Numbered from the stretch's first letter, positions 1 to 7,390 are shown. The stretch is DNA of 29,955 nt from a virus (IMGVR_UViG_3300042390_000402:1-29955), one strand, 5' to 3'. Notes: generated by a model from the sequence alone, not told the origin. A program made the numbers and translations.

Positions 1-323
1 GCCCACCAAGCAGGAACGCATCGACGAGCTGGAGAAGCAACTCGCCCAGGTCAACGCCCTCAACACCCAACTCGCCCACGTCCTGAAGATGACCGAGGAC
101 GGGCAATGGGTCGTCATCTCGGAGACCGATTTGAACCGCTACCGCAACGGCATCGACATCCTCATCAAGGCCGGTGACGCGCTCAACGAACACCTAGGCG
201 AGTTCGACCCGACCGAGGCAGGCTTCGAGGTTCGGCAACTGTGGGCGAAGGCCAAGGCTTCGGATAACTTCTGACATGAACGACATGGACAAATCTGCAC
301 CCATGATGTGCGTCTTCATGCTC
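1..323. repeat. Left copy of imperfect terminal direct repeat
   Basis: Bases 1-323 align without gaps to 29633-29955. I count 19 substitutions, all between positions 25 and 196; bases 197-323 are identical to 29829-29955. The repeat covers the end of a coiled-coil gene and the start of a micro membrane protein gene. The simplest reading is that the contig has run once round a 29,632-bp genome and re-entered its own start through a strain variant. A true tandem duplication is the alternative. Confidence 0.95.
2..274 (+). CDS. Coiled-coil small protein, 5' partial (copy A)
   Basis: The reading frame is open from base 2 and ends at TGA 272-274, giving 90 residues without the start codon. It is the same gene as the complete one at 29622-29906: seven amino-acid differences, mostly conservative (D/E, K/R, I/V, N/D, T/K, T/K, H/D). 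The N-terminal half is a heptad-type coiled coil with leucines in ELEKQL and NALNTQL. The C-terminal half (TEDGQWVVIS, then LNRYRNGIDILIKAGDAL) looks like a short sheet followed by a helix. An internal ATG at 89 would give only the C-terminal half and is probably not the start. Function is unknown. It belongs to the early small-gene cluster that crosses the contig junction. Confidence 0.8.
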   Translation, partial: PTKQERIDELEKQLAQVNALNTQLAHVLKMTEDGQWVVISETDLNRYRNGIDILIKAGDALNEHLGEFDPTEAGFEVRQLWAKAKASDNF

Positions 324-407
324 GGAGTCATCGCGGCCTTCCTGTGGCTCGTCCTCGACCGCCTCGATTTGATTATCATATTATTGAAGGGGAGTCAGCC
401 AAACTGA
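276..407 (+). CDS. Micro membrane protein (43 aa)
   Basis: ATG 276 lies one base after the upstream stop codon, and TGA 405-407 overlaps the ATG of the next gene as TGATG, so the frame sits exactly in the operon. The product begins with a short polar segment (MNDMDKSAP) and then has a hydrophobic stretch at about residues 10-27 (MMCVFMLGVIAAFLWLVL). A second hydrophobic patch (LDLIIILL) follows before a polar tail. This predicts one membrane span. The 5' end of the same gene is repeated at 29908-29955. Function is unknown; candidates include a small inner-membrane regulator or a superinfection-type factor, but nothing in the sequence decides this. Confidence 0.6.
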   Translation: MNDMDKSAPMMCVFMLGVIAAFLWLVLDRLDLIIILLKGSQPN

Positions 408-931
408 TGGCAACCCCCACCGACGACGAACTGGCGGAGATGTCGAAGGCATGGGGGGTCTCCGTCGACCGCCTCCGCTTCCTCGCCACCTGCCCCCACT
501 ACGACAGCAAGCCCCACATCCGGGTCGACGACTACAAGGACCCGACGGAGAGGCACATCGCCAAGGCCATACGCGAGGCCATCCGTGGATCGTGGCTTCC
601 CTTGGACGCCGCCAAGATTGGCAAGGTGTCCTTAAAGGAGATTGAAGCCTTCGTCTGTCGGCATGGCATCATCTGGCCTCCGAACTGCCGACCTCGCCTT
701 GGGATGCACGGACGCAACCGCTCCAACCTCCTAGCCAATGGACGGCTCACGATGGCACAGGCCGCTGCCAAGGGCGTCGCCGAAGGGCTGACCGCCGGCG
801 AGACGGCGCTGAAGTACAACATGAGCGGTCCAGGGATGTACAACGCCGCCAACCGCCAAGGGCTGAAGTTCATCTCCCACATGGAGAAGTACGGCTCACG
901 CAAGGGACAGCCAAAGCACCCAAGCGTATGA
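407..931 (+). CDS. Hypothetical HTH-like protein (174 aa)
   Basis: I start this frame at ATG 407 rather than at an in-frame ATG at 308, because 407 overlaps the preceding stop (TGATG) and is preceded by a purine-rich GAAGGGGAG. The product is basic overall and contains a segment at about residues 117-150 (AAAKGVAEGLTAGETALKY, then NMSGPGMYNAANRQG) that reads like a helix-turn-helix of the resolvase/homeodomain type. A region with C/H residues (CRHGIIWPPNCRPRLGMHG) lies before it but gives no clear zinc-binding pattern. It ends in an ATGA overlap with the phosphoesterase. A DNA-binding role is an inference; no family is recognised. Confidence 0.65.
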   Translation: MATPTDDELAEMSKAWGVSVDRLRFLATCPHYDSKPHIRVDDYKDPTERHIAKAIREAIRGSWLPLDAAKIGKVSLKEIEAFVCRHGIIWPPNCRPRLGMHGRNRSNLLANGRLTMAQAAAKGVAEGLTAGETALKYNMSGPGMYNAANRQGLKFISHMEKYGSRKGQPKHPSV

Positions 932-1680
932 GCAAGCTCATCAAGTTCATCTTCGCCTCGGATAGTCACGGCGACATGGCTGACCCCGAAGCCCTCGCGG
1001 CCCTCTATGAGTTCACGAAGGACTTCAAGCCCGACATCCGCGTAGCTGGTGGCGATCACTACGACTTCCGCTCCCTCCGCAAGGGGGTAGGGTCGGACAA
1101 GGAAGGCGCCGAGTCGCTGAACGCCGACATCGATGCCGGCAAACAATTCTTCGACCGCTGGCGTCCCACCGTCTACCTCTGGGGAAACCACGAACACCGC
1201 CTAGACGCCATGCAGGGCCACGGGCAGGCCATCGTCCGAGACTATTGCCAAGGCATCAAGGACCACATCAACGCCCACGCGAGGAAGTGCGGGGCCAAGG
1301 TCATCCTGCCATACCACGCCGACAAGGGCGTCTATCGTCTCGGCCCTGTTGCGATGGTCCATGGCTACGCCCACGGCGCCAACGCCACCGTCGTCCAGGG
1401 ACTCCACTACGCCACGCAAGGCGGGGCAGTCATTCACGGTCACACGCATAACCTGTCTTCCATTGCCTTGACCAAGCACGGAGGCGGGAACGCCTTCTCC
1501 GCTGGTTGCCTATGCATCAAGGACATGGATTATAGCGCTCACAGATTGGCCTCAGCTCGCTGGGGCTCGGGCTTCGTCGCCGGCTTCGTGACCAAGGGCG
1601 GAGACTACAAGGCTTGGCTCGTCCACAAGATGGGCGGCGTCTGGATTTGGCAGACCGAACTCAAGACCTTCACCCCATGA
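928..1680 (+). CDS. Calcineurin-like metallophosphoesterase
   Basis: The 250-residue protein carries the metal-binding motifs of the metallophosphoesterase superfamily in order: SDSHGD near residue 11 (D12, H14), GDHYD at 42-46 (the GDxxD block), GNHEHR at 86-91, an HGYAHG histidine block at 145-150 and HGHTH at 170-174. These residues hold two metal ions and hydrolyse phosphomono- or diesters. The substrate cannot be told from sequence; phage members are usually proposed to act on nucleic acids or nucleotides. It starts in an ATGA overlap with the upstream gene and ends in another with the downstream gene, so it belongs to the early replication operon. No signal peptide is seen, so it should be cytoplasmic. 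Confidence 0.9.
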   Translation: MSKLIKFIFASDSHGDMADPEALAALYEFTKDFKPDIRVAGGDHYDFRSLRKGVGSDKEGAESLNADIDAGKQFFDRWRPTVYLWGNHEHRLDAMQGHGQAIVRDYCQGIKDHINAHARKCGAKVILPYHADKGVYRLGPVAMVHGYAHGANATVVQGLHYATQGGAVIHGHTHNLSSIALTKHGGGNAFSAGCLCIKDMDYSAHRLASARWGSGFVAGFVTKGGDYKAWLVHKMGGVWIWQTELKTFTP

Positions 1681-1940
1681 GCCGACGACCCGACCCGCTC
1701 CTGGTCAAGGTGATGGCCGCCATCCACCAGACCGCCGAGACCCCACCGAAAGGCTTCCGCACCATCAACGGCTGGGCCAAGGTCTGGAACATGGAGCGCA
1801 CGGCTGCACGCGTGACCCTGCACAAGGGCGTCAAACTCGGCCTCATCGAGAAACGCACCTATCGCATCGTCATCCGCAAGGACGCCAAACCCTACCCGAC
1901 CGCCCACTTCGGAGAAAAGACTCGACCTCGTAAGACCTAA
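1677..1940 (+). CDS. Winged-helix-like small DNA-binding protein
   Basis: The start at 1677 overlaps the phosphoesterase stop as ATGA; a longer in-frame start at 1614 would lie deep inside that gene and is not preferred. The product has 87 residues and is strongly basic. The segment at about residues 28-65 (INGWAKVWNMERTAARVTLH then KGVKLGLIEKRTYRIVIRK) has the helix-helix-strand-strand pattern of a winged helix: a recognition helix followed by GLIEKRTYRI as the wing. It sits directly before the replicative ATPase. It could be a replication accessory factor or an early transcription regulator. This assignment rests on pattern only. Confidence 0.65.
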   Translation: MSRRPDPLLVKVMAAIHQTAETPPKGFRTINGWAKVWNMERTAARVTLHKGVKLGLIEKRTYRIVIRKDAKPYPTAHFGEKTRPRKT

Positions 1941-1969
1941 GCACCTTAGTCCCCCCTCACCTCCAAGCC

Positions 1970-3325
1970 ATGGAACTCTCTAAAACCACCTCGGTCATCG
2001 AGGTAGAACGCTACTTGCTCGGCTGTTGCATCCGAGACGGTGTCGGTCTGCCCGAAGGCCTCCACCCCTACCACTTCGAAGAGCCGGCCCTTAGGCTGGT
2101 TTCCCAAGCAGTCAAAAAGCTCGACGAGCAAAGCCGAGGCGTCGACGAGCTGACCGTCAGCGCCTTCCTTGCGGAGATTAAGGGCGCCTATTCTACGCAC
2201 GAAATCAACTCCATGACCTCGGAGGTGGGCTTCACCCCCCTCAATCCGTCTTGGGGTAAGATGATCGTGAAGGCCGCCCGACTGCGGGAAATCGTCAAGT
2301 CGGCTGAATGGATTGCCCACGCGGCAAAGAACGGAAACGACCCGGACTTCCTCCGCGTCTCCCTGCAAGAGATGCTCCAGGAGGAGGAGAAGGCCACCGA
2401 AGCCCCCAAGGCCGACCCTGCCACCGAGTACTTCGACCTCGACTCGATGCTCTCCTTCGACCCCGCCGACGACAAGACCGTCCTCATCGGCGCCGAGCGT
2501 CGCTGGATTTGCCAAGGCTACCCGTTCCAGATCGTGGGCTTCTCCGGCACGGGCAAGTCCTCCCTCGCGGTACACCTCGCCGTCCATTGGGCACTCGGCA
2601 AGGCACCCTTCGGCCTAAAGCCCGTCCGCCCGCTCCGTATCCTCATGGTCCAAGCCGAGAATGACTTCGGGGACGCCGCCGAAGGGCTCAAAGGGGCGAC
2701 CGCCAAGCTCGTCGAACCCGAACGCCGTGCGCTGAAAGACAACCTCATCTTCGTCCGCCAGTCGTCCAAGATGGGCTTTGAGTTCGTCCAATACCTCGGG
2801 GAGATGGTCGAAAAGCACTCCATCGACCTCATCATCGCGGACCCCCTTCTGGCCTACGCGAACTTCGACATCGCCAAACAGGACGAGACCTCCGCCTTCC
2901 TCCGTGGCCCTGGAGGTGTCTTCGAGATGCTCCAGCGCACGAAGGCCGCCCTGCTGTATATGCACCATACGACCAAGCCCAAGTCGGCCGACGATCTGGA
3001 CGCTATGACCCCCCAGCAACTAGCCTACCTCGGTGCCGGCTGCGCCGAGTGGGTGAACTTCGCCCGCGACTCTGGCTACCTCTTCCGCACGAAGGCCAAC
3101 ACCTCGGACGGTCGCCCCGTCTACCGCTTCGGCTTCTCCAAGCGTCAGTCCCGCTCAGGCCTCAAGGACGCCAACGACCGCTTCGCCGGGCACGTCAACC
3201 TCTGCCATGCCGAGGACGGCACCATCCGCTGGGAGTACGCCCCGCCAGCCATGCAAGACGCCCAGCCGACCCAGAAGGCCCATTCCAGCCCCGCCAAGGG
3301 GTCGCCAAGGCCTTTTGACTACTGA
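1970..3325 (+). CDS. RepA/DnaB-like replicative ATPase
   Basis: This 451-residue protein has an N-terminal helical region (about residues 5-135) that resembles the DnaB N-terminal domain (VIEVERYLLGCC and following helices). A RecA-fold ATPase follows. Walker A is GFSGTGKSS at 190-198, Walker B is DLIIADP at 286-292, and MHHTTKP at 331-337 matches the sensor motif of hexameric RepA-type helicases. The arrangement fits a replicative helicase or initiator ATPase (RepA/AAA_25 group). No primase or DNA polymerase gene is visible, so the host must supply them. The start is ATG 1970, preceded by a C-rich leader ending AAGCC and no Shine-Dalgarno sequence. The Pro/Ser/Lys-rich tail (about 420-451) is probably disordered. 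Confidence 0.85.
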   Translation: MELSKTTSVIEVERYLLGCCIRDGVGLPEGLHPYHFEEPALRLVSQAVKKLDEQSRGVDELTVSAFLAEIKGAYSTHEINSMTSEVGFTPLNPSWGKMIVKAARLREIVKSAEWIAHAAKNGNDPDFLRVSLQEMLQEEEKATEAPKADPATEYFDLDSMLSFDPADDKTVLIGAERRWICQGYPFQIVGFSGTGKSSLAVHLAVHWALGKAPFGLKPVRPLRILMVQAENDFGDAAEGLKGATAKLVEPERRALKDNLIFVRQSSKMGFEFVQYLGEMVEKHSIDLIIADPLLAYANFDIAKQDETSAFLRGPGGVFEMLQRTKAALLYMHHTTKPKSADDLDAMTPQQLAYLGAGCAEWVNFARDSGYLFRTKANTSDGRPVYRFGFSKRQSRSGLKDANDRFAGHVNLCHAEDGTIRWEYAPPAMQDAQPTQKAHSSPAKGSPRPFDY

Positions 3326-3499
3326 GGGGCTACCTTCCCCCCAACCCCACCTTAAAACGCCTTTCACCCCCTTGACCCCCCTCACGGACAATCCGACAGA
3401 CAATCCGTCCTTACTTGTTTCACAAGAAGGTAGGTTCACTCCCTACGCTTCCCTGCGGTCGCTAGGTCGGAACCTTCCGACGCTCCCTACCCTACCGCG
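3326..3499. other. Structured intergenic region, candidate replication origin
   Basis: This 174-bp gap follows the replicative ATPase gene. It holds a 12-bp-spaced direct repeat of GACAATCCG (3387-3395 and 3399-3407). Three hairpins follow in a row: CTTGT/ACAAG (3414-3426), GTAGG/CCTAC (3430-3446) and GTCGGAA/TTCCGAC (3466-3481). Short repeats next to an initiator gene are typical of phage origins, but two copies are few. The hairpins could also act as terminators or RNA leader structures, although no U-run follows them. I see no coding frame that I believe in here. Confidence 0.4.
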
Positions 3500-3871
3500 A
3501 TGACCAAGTCGAAAAGAAGACGCGCCCCCCTACCCCTTAGGCAGGCCATCCTCTTCAAGCTGCAGATGACCCGGTGGCGTCAGAAGGCTTGGAGGGAGAA
3601 GCCCGACCACATGGAAGCCATCCGCAAACGGGCCACCGAACAAGCCAAGACAGTCAAGGAAGGGAAACACCAGAGACTGGTCGAAGCCCTCAAGGCCTTG
3701 CCTGATCGGATGACCACCCAGGAGCTGGATAACCTGTTTCTCACCTCGTACCTCACCCACAAGCAAGTCACCCGAGACTCGTTCTTTAAACGCGTCAAGC
3801 GCCGCAACGTGCTGGCCTTCGACCCAGCCGATGGGAGATGGGTAAACCTCACCAAGGAAACGAAAGCATAA
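3500..3871 (+). CDS. Hypothetical basic protein (123 aa)
   Basis: The product starts with a strongly basic tail (MTKSKRRRAP) and contains a long charged helix region (about residues 20-62, rich in K, R and E). A C-terminal segment with the order helix (TTQELDNLF), helix (THKQVTRDSFFKRVKRR) and strand pair (VLAFDPADGRWVN) is compatible with a small winged-helix DNA-binding domain. No family is recognised. It lies between the replication ATPase and the late-region genes, where phages often keep transcription switches, so a regulatory role is reasonable but only inferred. There is no Shine-Dalgarno sequence in front of ATG 3500. Confidence 0.65.
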   Translation: MTKSKRRRAPLPLRQAILFKLQMTRWRQKAWREKPDHMEAIRKRATEQAKTVKEGKHQRLVEALKALPDRMTTQELDNLFLTSYLTHKQVTRDSFFKRVKRRNVLAFDPADGRWVNLTKETKA

Positions 3872-3911
3872 TTTCCTTACGCTGTGCTAAAGTCCTCAAC
3901 AGTCTCCCCCT

Positions 3912-4058
3912 GTGTCCAAGAAGTCCAAGCCTCGCAAGCCGATGCCAAAGCCTTCGAGGTCTATGCCCTCACGCGTCGACAAGGAACGTCAACGGCGCTT
4001 CAACGCGTATCTCAAACTCTGGCGGACGATAACAGACAGGGAGGGAGAGACAGTCTGA
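3912..4058 (+). CDS. Small basic protein, GTG start (48 aa)
   Basis: An open frame starts after the in-frame stop at 3888 and ends with TGA 4056-4058, which overlaps ATG 4058 of the next gene as TGATG. The first usable start is GTG 3912; ATG 3942 is the alternative (38 aa). The product begins MSKKSKPRKPMPKPSRSM, then RVDKERQRRFNAYLKLWRTI. It is Lys/Arg-rich, with one amphipathic helix, and looks like a nucleic-acid binder. The exact coupling to the following gene and the biased composition favour a real gene. It competes with a longer frame (3884-4057) that would extend the next gene upstream; I judge that extension to be non-coding. Confidence 0.5.
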   Translation: MSKKSKPRKPMPKPSRSMPSRVDKERQRRFNAYLKLWRTITDREGETV

Positions 4059-4576
4059 TGGCTAAGCTGAATGACATGACGGCTCCGGCCAAGGACTCCA
4101 AGACCTTCGACGATTGGTTCTTCAAGCAGCCGAAGAAAGCCCAGGACAAGATGAGGGAGAACGGCGTGCTGCCATACCGCGAGATGGTGCCGAGCAAGCA
4201 CGTCTTCGACATCGACCCTAACCATCCCGCATGGGCGCACACCGACAACCCAAGCGTGCGCACCGAGGTGGACTCGTTCATCTCCCGCGATCACGTGGGC
4301 GTGATGCTCAAGGCCTTCATCGATGCCATCGCTTACTCCAACAACTTTGAGTTTCGCCGGCACGTCGAGCTGGTGCGGTGGGCGTTGTCCCTGCCCGGAT
4401 GCCTGGACTCCCGCACCATCGGGAAGATGCATGGCATCAGCCACTTCACCATGCGGTACCGAGCCCGAAAGATTATGCGCTTGGTGAACTCCGACGCGTG
4501 CGGTCTGTTCCCCCACGTCAACGTCCGCCGCGATAAACACCGCAAAACCCCCGATAAGCCGTGTACCCCCCCGTAA
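4058..4576 (+). CDS. HTH protein, candidate late-gene regulator
   Basis: I place the start at ATG 4058 because it overlaps the upstream stop and is preceded by a GGGAGGGAGA purine run. A longer frame from 3884 also exists. The product has 172 residues. Near residues 125-152, GCLDSRTIGKMHGISHFT followed by MRYRARKIMR forms a convincing helix-turn-helix of the sigma-70 region 4/LuxR type, with a basic recognition helix. The C-terminus is basic and polar. Its place directly before the packaging genes suggests control of late transcription or a role at cos. This is inference from position and motif; no named family is recognised. Confidence 0.65.
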   Translation: MAKLNDMTAPAKDSKTFDDWFFKQPKKAQDKMRENGVLPYREMVPSKHVFDIDPNHPAWAHTDNPSVRTEVDSFISRDHVGVMLKAFIDAIAYSNNFEFRRHVELVRWALSLPGCLDSRTIGKMHGISHFTMRYRARKIMRLVNSDACGLFPHVNVRRDKHRKTPDKPCTPP

Positions 4577-4667
4577 GACATCTATTTACCCCCCCCTATA
4601 CGCTTCGCGTGGCCCGACACCCCGGCTCTTTTTTACAAAAGAGACCCCCGAAAACCCTGTATTTACA
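4577..4667. other. Gap before terminase: candidate cos region with hairpin
   Basis: In lambda-type phages cos lies just upstream of the small terminase gene, which is where this 91-bp gap sits. It contains a twofold-symmetric ACGC-ttc-GCGT (4600-4610), typical of a nicking site. It also holds a perfect 7-bp hairpin CTCTTTT/AAAAGAG with a 4-base loop (4626-4643), and TATTTAC twice (4583-4589, 4660-4666), with a further TTTAC at 4632-4636. The hairpin could instead be a terminator for the early genes. Long C runs flank the symmetric site. Confidence 0.4.
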
Positions 4668-5219
4668 ATGCCCAGCCAAACCGACATCGCCGACGCCCTT
4701 GGTCTGACCCGCCAACGCGTCTCGGTCCTGGTCAAAAAAGGAATGCCCATCGACTCGGTCGAAGCGGCCGTCGCGTGGCGTCAAGCGCAGGACGATGCCC
4801 GCGTCCGAAGGGCACCCATCGCGGCGCCGGCGCAACTCGACGACGGCACCCTCGCCGACACCATCGCCGAACACCGCCGTCTTGTCGGTCGTGCCCGTGG
4901 CGTCTGGCTTGGGGCGATGGACTCCGGCGATCCAAACCAAGGCAAGTACCAGACGGCCTACAACCAATCCCTCAAAACCTTGGTGAACCTTGAGGAGGAG
5001 CAGGAGCGTCGGCTCATCCTCGCGAAGGAATACATCAGCTCCAAGGAGGCGAGCGAGGCGATGCGCCAGATGACGGGCGAGGTCGTCAACCGTCTCGACA
5101 AATTGGCGCTCGATGTCGCCGAGGCCTGCAACCCCGAGAACCCAGCCAAGGCCGTGAAAGCAATCGAGGCTTGGGTCCGCAAAACGAAGGCAGACCTTTC
5201 CGCGAATGACGAAGGATGA
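4668..5219 (+). CDS. Terminase small subunit (Nu1-like)
   Basis: This 183-residue protein matches the length of lambda Nu1 (181 aa) and begins with a winged-helix segment (TDIADALGLTRQRVSVLVKK, then GMPIDSVEAAVAWR) like the Nu1 cos-binding domain. A long helical region follows (about 60-150), which would oligomerise and bind the large subunit. The small subunit recognises the packaging site on concatemeric DNA and loads the large subunit. It overlaps the large-subunit start by 14 bases, as expected for stoichiometric coupling. The GpA-type partner downstream makes this call firm despite low direct similarity. Confidence 0.85.
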   Translation: MPSQTDIADALGLTRQRVSVLVKKGMPIDSVEAAVAWRQAQDDARVRRAPIAAPAQLDDGTLADTIAEHRRLVGRARGVWLGAMDSGDPNQGKYQTAYNQSLKTLVNLEEEQERRLILAKEYISSKEASEAMRQMTGEVVNRLDKLALDVAEACNPENPAKAVKAIEAWVRKTKADLSANDEG

Positions 5220-6999
5220 CCTCTTGGCGGTAGGTCGAAACGTGCTGCGTCCGTCCGACTCTGGCGACGTGGTGGATTGGCTTGAGGAGAACGTCCTCGC
5301 CATCCCCGACTCACCGATGCCCGGGCCGTTCCGCTCGGACCGCACGCCGTGGATCGCGGAAGCCTTACGCATCGCCGCCGACCCCGAGACGAAACTCCTC
5401 ACGGTTCTCGCCAGCATCCAATCGGGTAAGTCTCTCTTTGCCCGCCTGTTTACCTGTCACATCGTGGCGAACGCTCCAGGGCCGACGATGGTGCTGCAGG
5501 CGACCGACGCGGAAGCCAAGGACTTTTCAATCCGTTACCTTCGCCCCGTCTGGAACAACTGCCCGCCTGTAAAGGCTCGCCTATCGGCCGACGACCTTGA
5601 CCGCTCGACGACCGCTGACTTCGACCGCATGACGGTCTATTGCCGTGGCATCTGGAACGAGGCAAACCTTCAACGACTATCGCTCCGATATACAATTGCA
5701 GATGAATGTTGGATGGCACCGAGCGGGCACCTTGCGGAACTCAGCGCACGCGTCACGGCCTTCGGCTGGATGGGCAAACGCATCTTTATGTCGCAGGGCG
5801 GGACGGCTGGACAGGAGTTCCATCAGCTGCACGAGTCCACCGATCAGCGGGACTGGCATATGAAATGCCCATCGTGCGGTCATCTCCAGCCTTGGATTTG
5901 GGAGCAAGTCCGCTTCCCCGAGGAAGCCAAGGCAAGCGGCACATGGGACTTAGCCAAGGTGAACGACGGCACGACCTACGAGTGCGCTGGCTGTAAGACG
6001 CGACTGCCCGACACCAACGCGAGCCGCCTGCAGGCCAATGCCGGGGGGATGTTCGTCCCGACCGCCATCTCATCGAACAAGGGCCACATCGGTCTGCATT
6101 GGAACAGCCTTGCGACGATGTCCTGGGGAGAGCTTGGGGTGCTGATGCTCAAGGCGAAGGAGTCGTCGGACACCTACGGCCTCGATGACTTGCGTCGCCA
6201 ATTCAAGCAGAAGAGGTTGGCGATGGCATGGTCGGACGATGGCGGCTCAATGACCGCACCCGTCAACGCGTCAGACTACGCCCTTGCCGACGACTGGGCG
6301 GAGGAAGCAGTCATCACTCCGAAGGCCCAAATCGCTACCCGCGAGAATGCCCCCGCTGGGAGCATCCCCTTCCGTACGCTCGGCATCGACGTCCAGCGTG
6401 GTCACTTCTGGGCTGTGGTTCGGCGCTGGAGCCGTACTGGGCAAAGCCGTCTGATGGCCTTCGAGAAGATTGAAACGTGGTCAGGCCTCGACGACCTCGC
6501 CAAGAAGCACGGCGTCCACAAAGCCCTCGTCGCGGTGGACTCTGGGGATAACACCCAAACTGTCTACGCGGAGTGCTGTCGCCGTGGCTGGAAGGCCTTC
6601 AAGGGTTCGGGCGCCGAGGACTTCGCGATCACCTCGTCGAACGGCCAGACGACCCGCCGCTTCTACTCCGACCCGCAGGCCATCGTCGTCCCTGGACAGC
6701 CGACCCGCGTCTCTTTGATTGTCCACTCGGCCTCCGCCGGCAAAGACCTCCTGCACGGCCTCCGCGTCCGTAAACTGCACACCTACCCCCGTGACGCCGT
6801 CGAGGACTACGCCAAGCAACTGAACTCCGAGGTCCGCATCAAGGACAAGCGCACGGGGAAGCCTATGTGGATACTTCCCCAAGGCGTCTCTGACAACCAC
6901 GCCCTCGACTGCGAAATCCTCGCCATGCTCATCGCCGTCCGCTGGGGCGTCGTCGGTCGGGAGGCCACGACTACGGAAGCCGAAGCACCTACAACTTGA
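5206..6999 (+). CDS. Terminase large subunit (lambda GpA family)
   Basis: The 597-residue protein has the features of the GpA family. A Walker A-like ASIQSGKS lies at 69-76, and Walker B TIADE at 163-167 carries the catalytic Asp-Glu pair. A zinc ribbon (CPSC at 221-224 and CAGC at 260-263) sits between ATPase and nuclease. The C-terminal RNase H-fold nuclease begins at GIDVQRG (D395) and continues with VAVDSGD (D445). It cuts concatemers at cos and pumps DNA into proheads through the portal. Its length is close to lambda gpA (641 aa). GpA-type enzymes usually make cohesive ends, so the packaged genome is probably linear with cos ends even though the assembly is circular. Confidence 0.95.
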   Translation: MTKDDLLAVGRNVLRPSDSGDVVDWLEENVLAIPDSPMPGPFRSDRTPWIAEALRIAADPETKLLTVLASIQSGKSLFARLFTCHIVANAPGPTMVLQATDAEAKDFSIRYLRPVWNNCPPVKARLSADDLDRSTTADFDRMTVYCRGIWNEANLQRLSLRYTIADECWMAPSGHLAELSARVTAFGWMGKRIFMSQGGTAGQEFHQLHESTDQRDWHMKCPSCGHLQPWIWEQVRFPEEAKASGTWDLAKVNDGTTYECAGCKTRLPDTNASRLQANAGGMFVPTAISSNKGHIGLHWNSLATMSWGELGVLMLKAKESSDTYGLDDLRRQFKQKRLAMAWSDDGGSMTAPVNASDYALADDWAEEAVITPKAQIATRENAPAGSIPFRTLGIDVQRGHFWAVVRRWSRTGQSRLMAFEKIETWSGLDDLAKKHGVHKALVAVDSGDNTQTVYAECCRRGWKAFKGSGAEDFAITSSNGQTTRRFYSDPQAIVVPGQPTRVSLIVHSASAGKDLLHGLRVRKLHTYPRDAVEDYAKQLNSEVRIKDKRTGKPMWILPQGVSDNHALDCEILAMLIAVRWGVVGREATTTEAEAPTT

Positions 7000-7003
7000 C
7001 ACC

Positions 7004-7126
7004 GTGCCCGACCTTATCACTTTAAACGCAAGCGAGTCGGGGGTTTGTGGGGACCTACAATGGCTTGGAGGTTCGGATCGTTGGCCCTCGGCTCGCCCCC
7101 TTTCCTTCCAATCGGAGCAAGTTTAA
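7004..7126 (+). CDS. Possible 40-aa ORF between terminase and gpW-like gene
   Basis: GTG 7004 lies four bases after the terminase stop, and the frame ends with TAA 7124-7126, one base before the next ATG. It fills a gap that would otherwise be 128 bp with no gene. The product starts MPDLITLNASESGVCGDLQ and has no recognisable motif. Codon use is less biased than in neighbouring genes, so it may be chance. The alternative is an untranslated leader, or an N-terminal extension of the gpW-like gene from GTG 7047. Confidence 0.3.
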   Translation: MPDLITLNASESGVCGDLQWLGGSDRWPSARPLSFQSEQV

Positions 7127-7127
7127 C

Positions 7128-7388
7128 ATGGCTTCCGGCATCTTTATCGGCCTCACCGAGTGCGAACTCCTTGCAATCCGTACCAAAGCGGTGGCCCTTA
7201 TCACCGAAGGCAAGACCCTCATGTCCTACTCGGACAGCGGTTCGTCGGCGTCGAAGTCCATGGTCATGCCCGCCAAGGAGATGCTTGCAGAGGCTCAGTT
7301 CGCCCTCGGTATCCTCGACCCTCAGCAGTATCCTGGCTCGGTCCGCACCAAGGTCATCGCCGTCCGCTGGGATAACCGACAAATCTAA
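7128..7388 (+). CDS. gpW-like head-tail joining protein
   Basis: The 86-residue product lies between the terminase and portal genes, exactly where lambda has W (68 aa). The sequence fits the gpW pattern: an N-terminal helix with TECELLAIRTKAVALI, a central GKTLMSYSDSG hairpin, and a second helix MPAKEMLAEAQFALGIL. gpW closes the packaged head below the portal and prepares it for tail attachment. I chose ATG 7128 because an extension from GTG 7047 adds an unrelated Pro/Arg-rich leader. No Shine-Dalgarno sequence is present; the leader is A/T-rich (AGTTTAAC). Confidence 0.65.
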   Translation: MASGIFIGLTECELLAIRTKAVALITEGKTLMSYSDSGSSASKSMVMPAKEMLAEAQFALGILDPQQYPGSVRTKVIAVRWDNRQI

Positions 7389-7390
7389 AC

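Noticed and set aside
308-406. N-terminal extension of the HTH-like gene from ATG 308
   Set aside because: It overlaps the micro membrane protein gene and encodes an Arg/Pro-rich stretch; ATG 407 is coupled to the upstream stop.
2308-2664. Overlapping + strand frame within the replicative ATPase
   Set aside because: It is Arg/Pro-rich shadow sequence in another frame of a gene with clear Walker motifs.
4596-5417. Minus-strand open frame (273 aa) over terminase genes
   Set aside because: It overlaps two well-supported + strand genes, has no recognisable domain, and its composition is that of a shadow frame.
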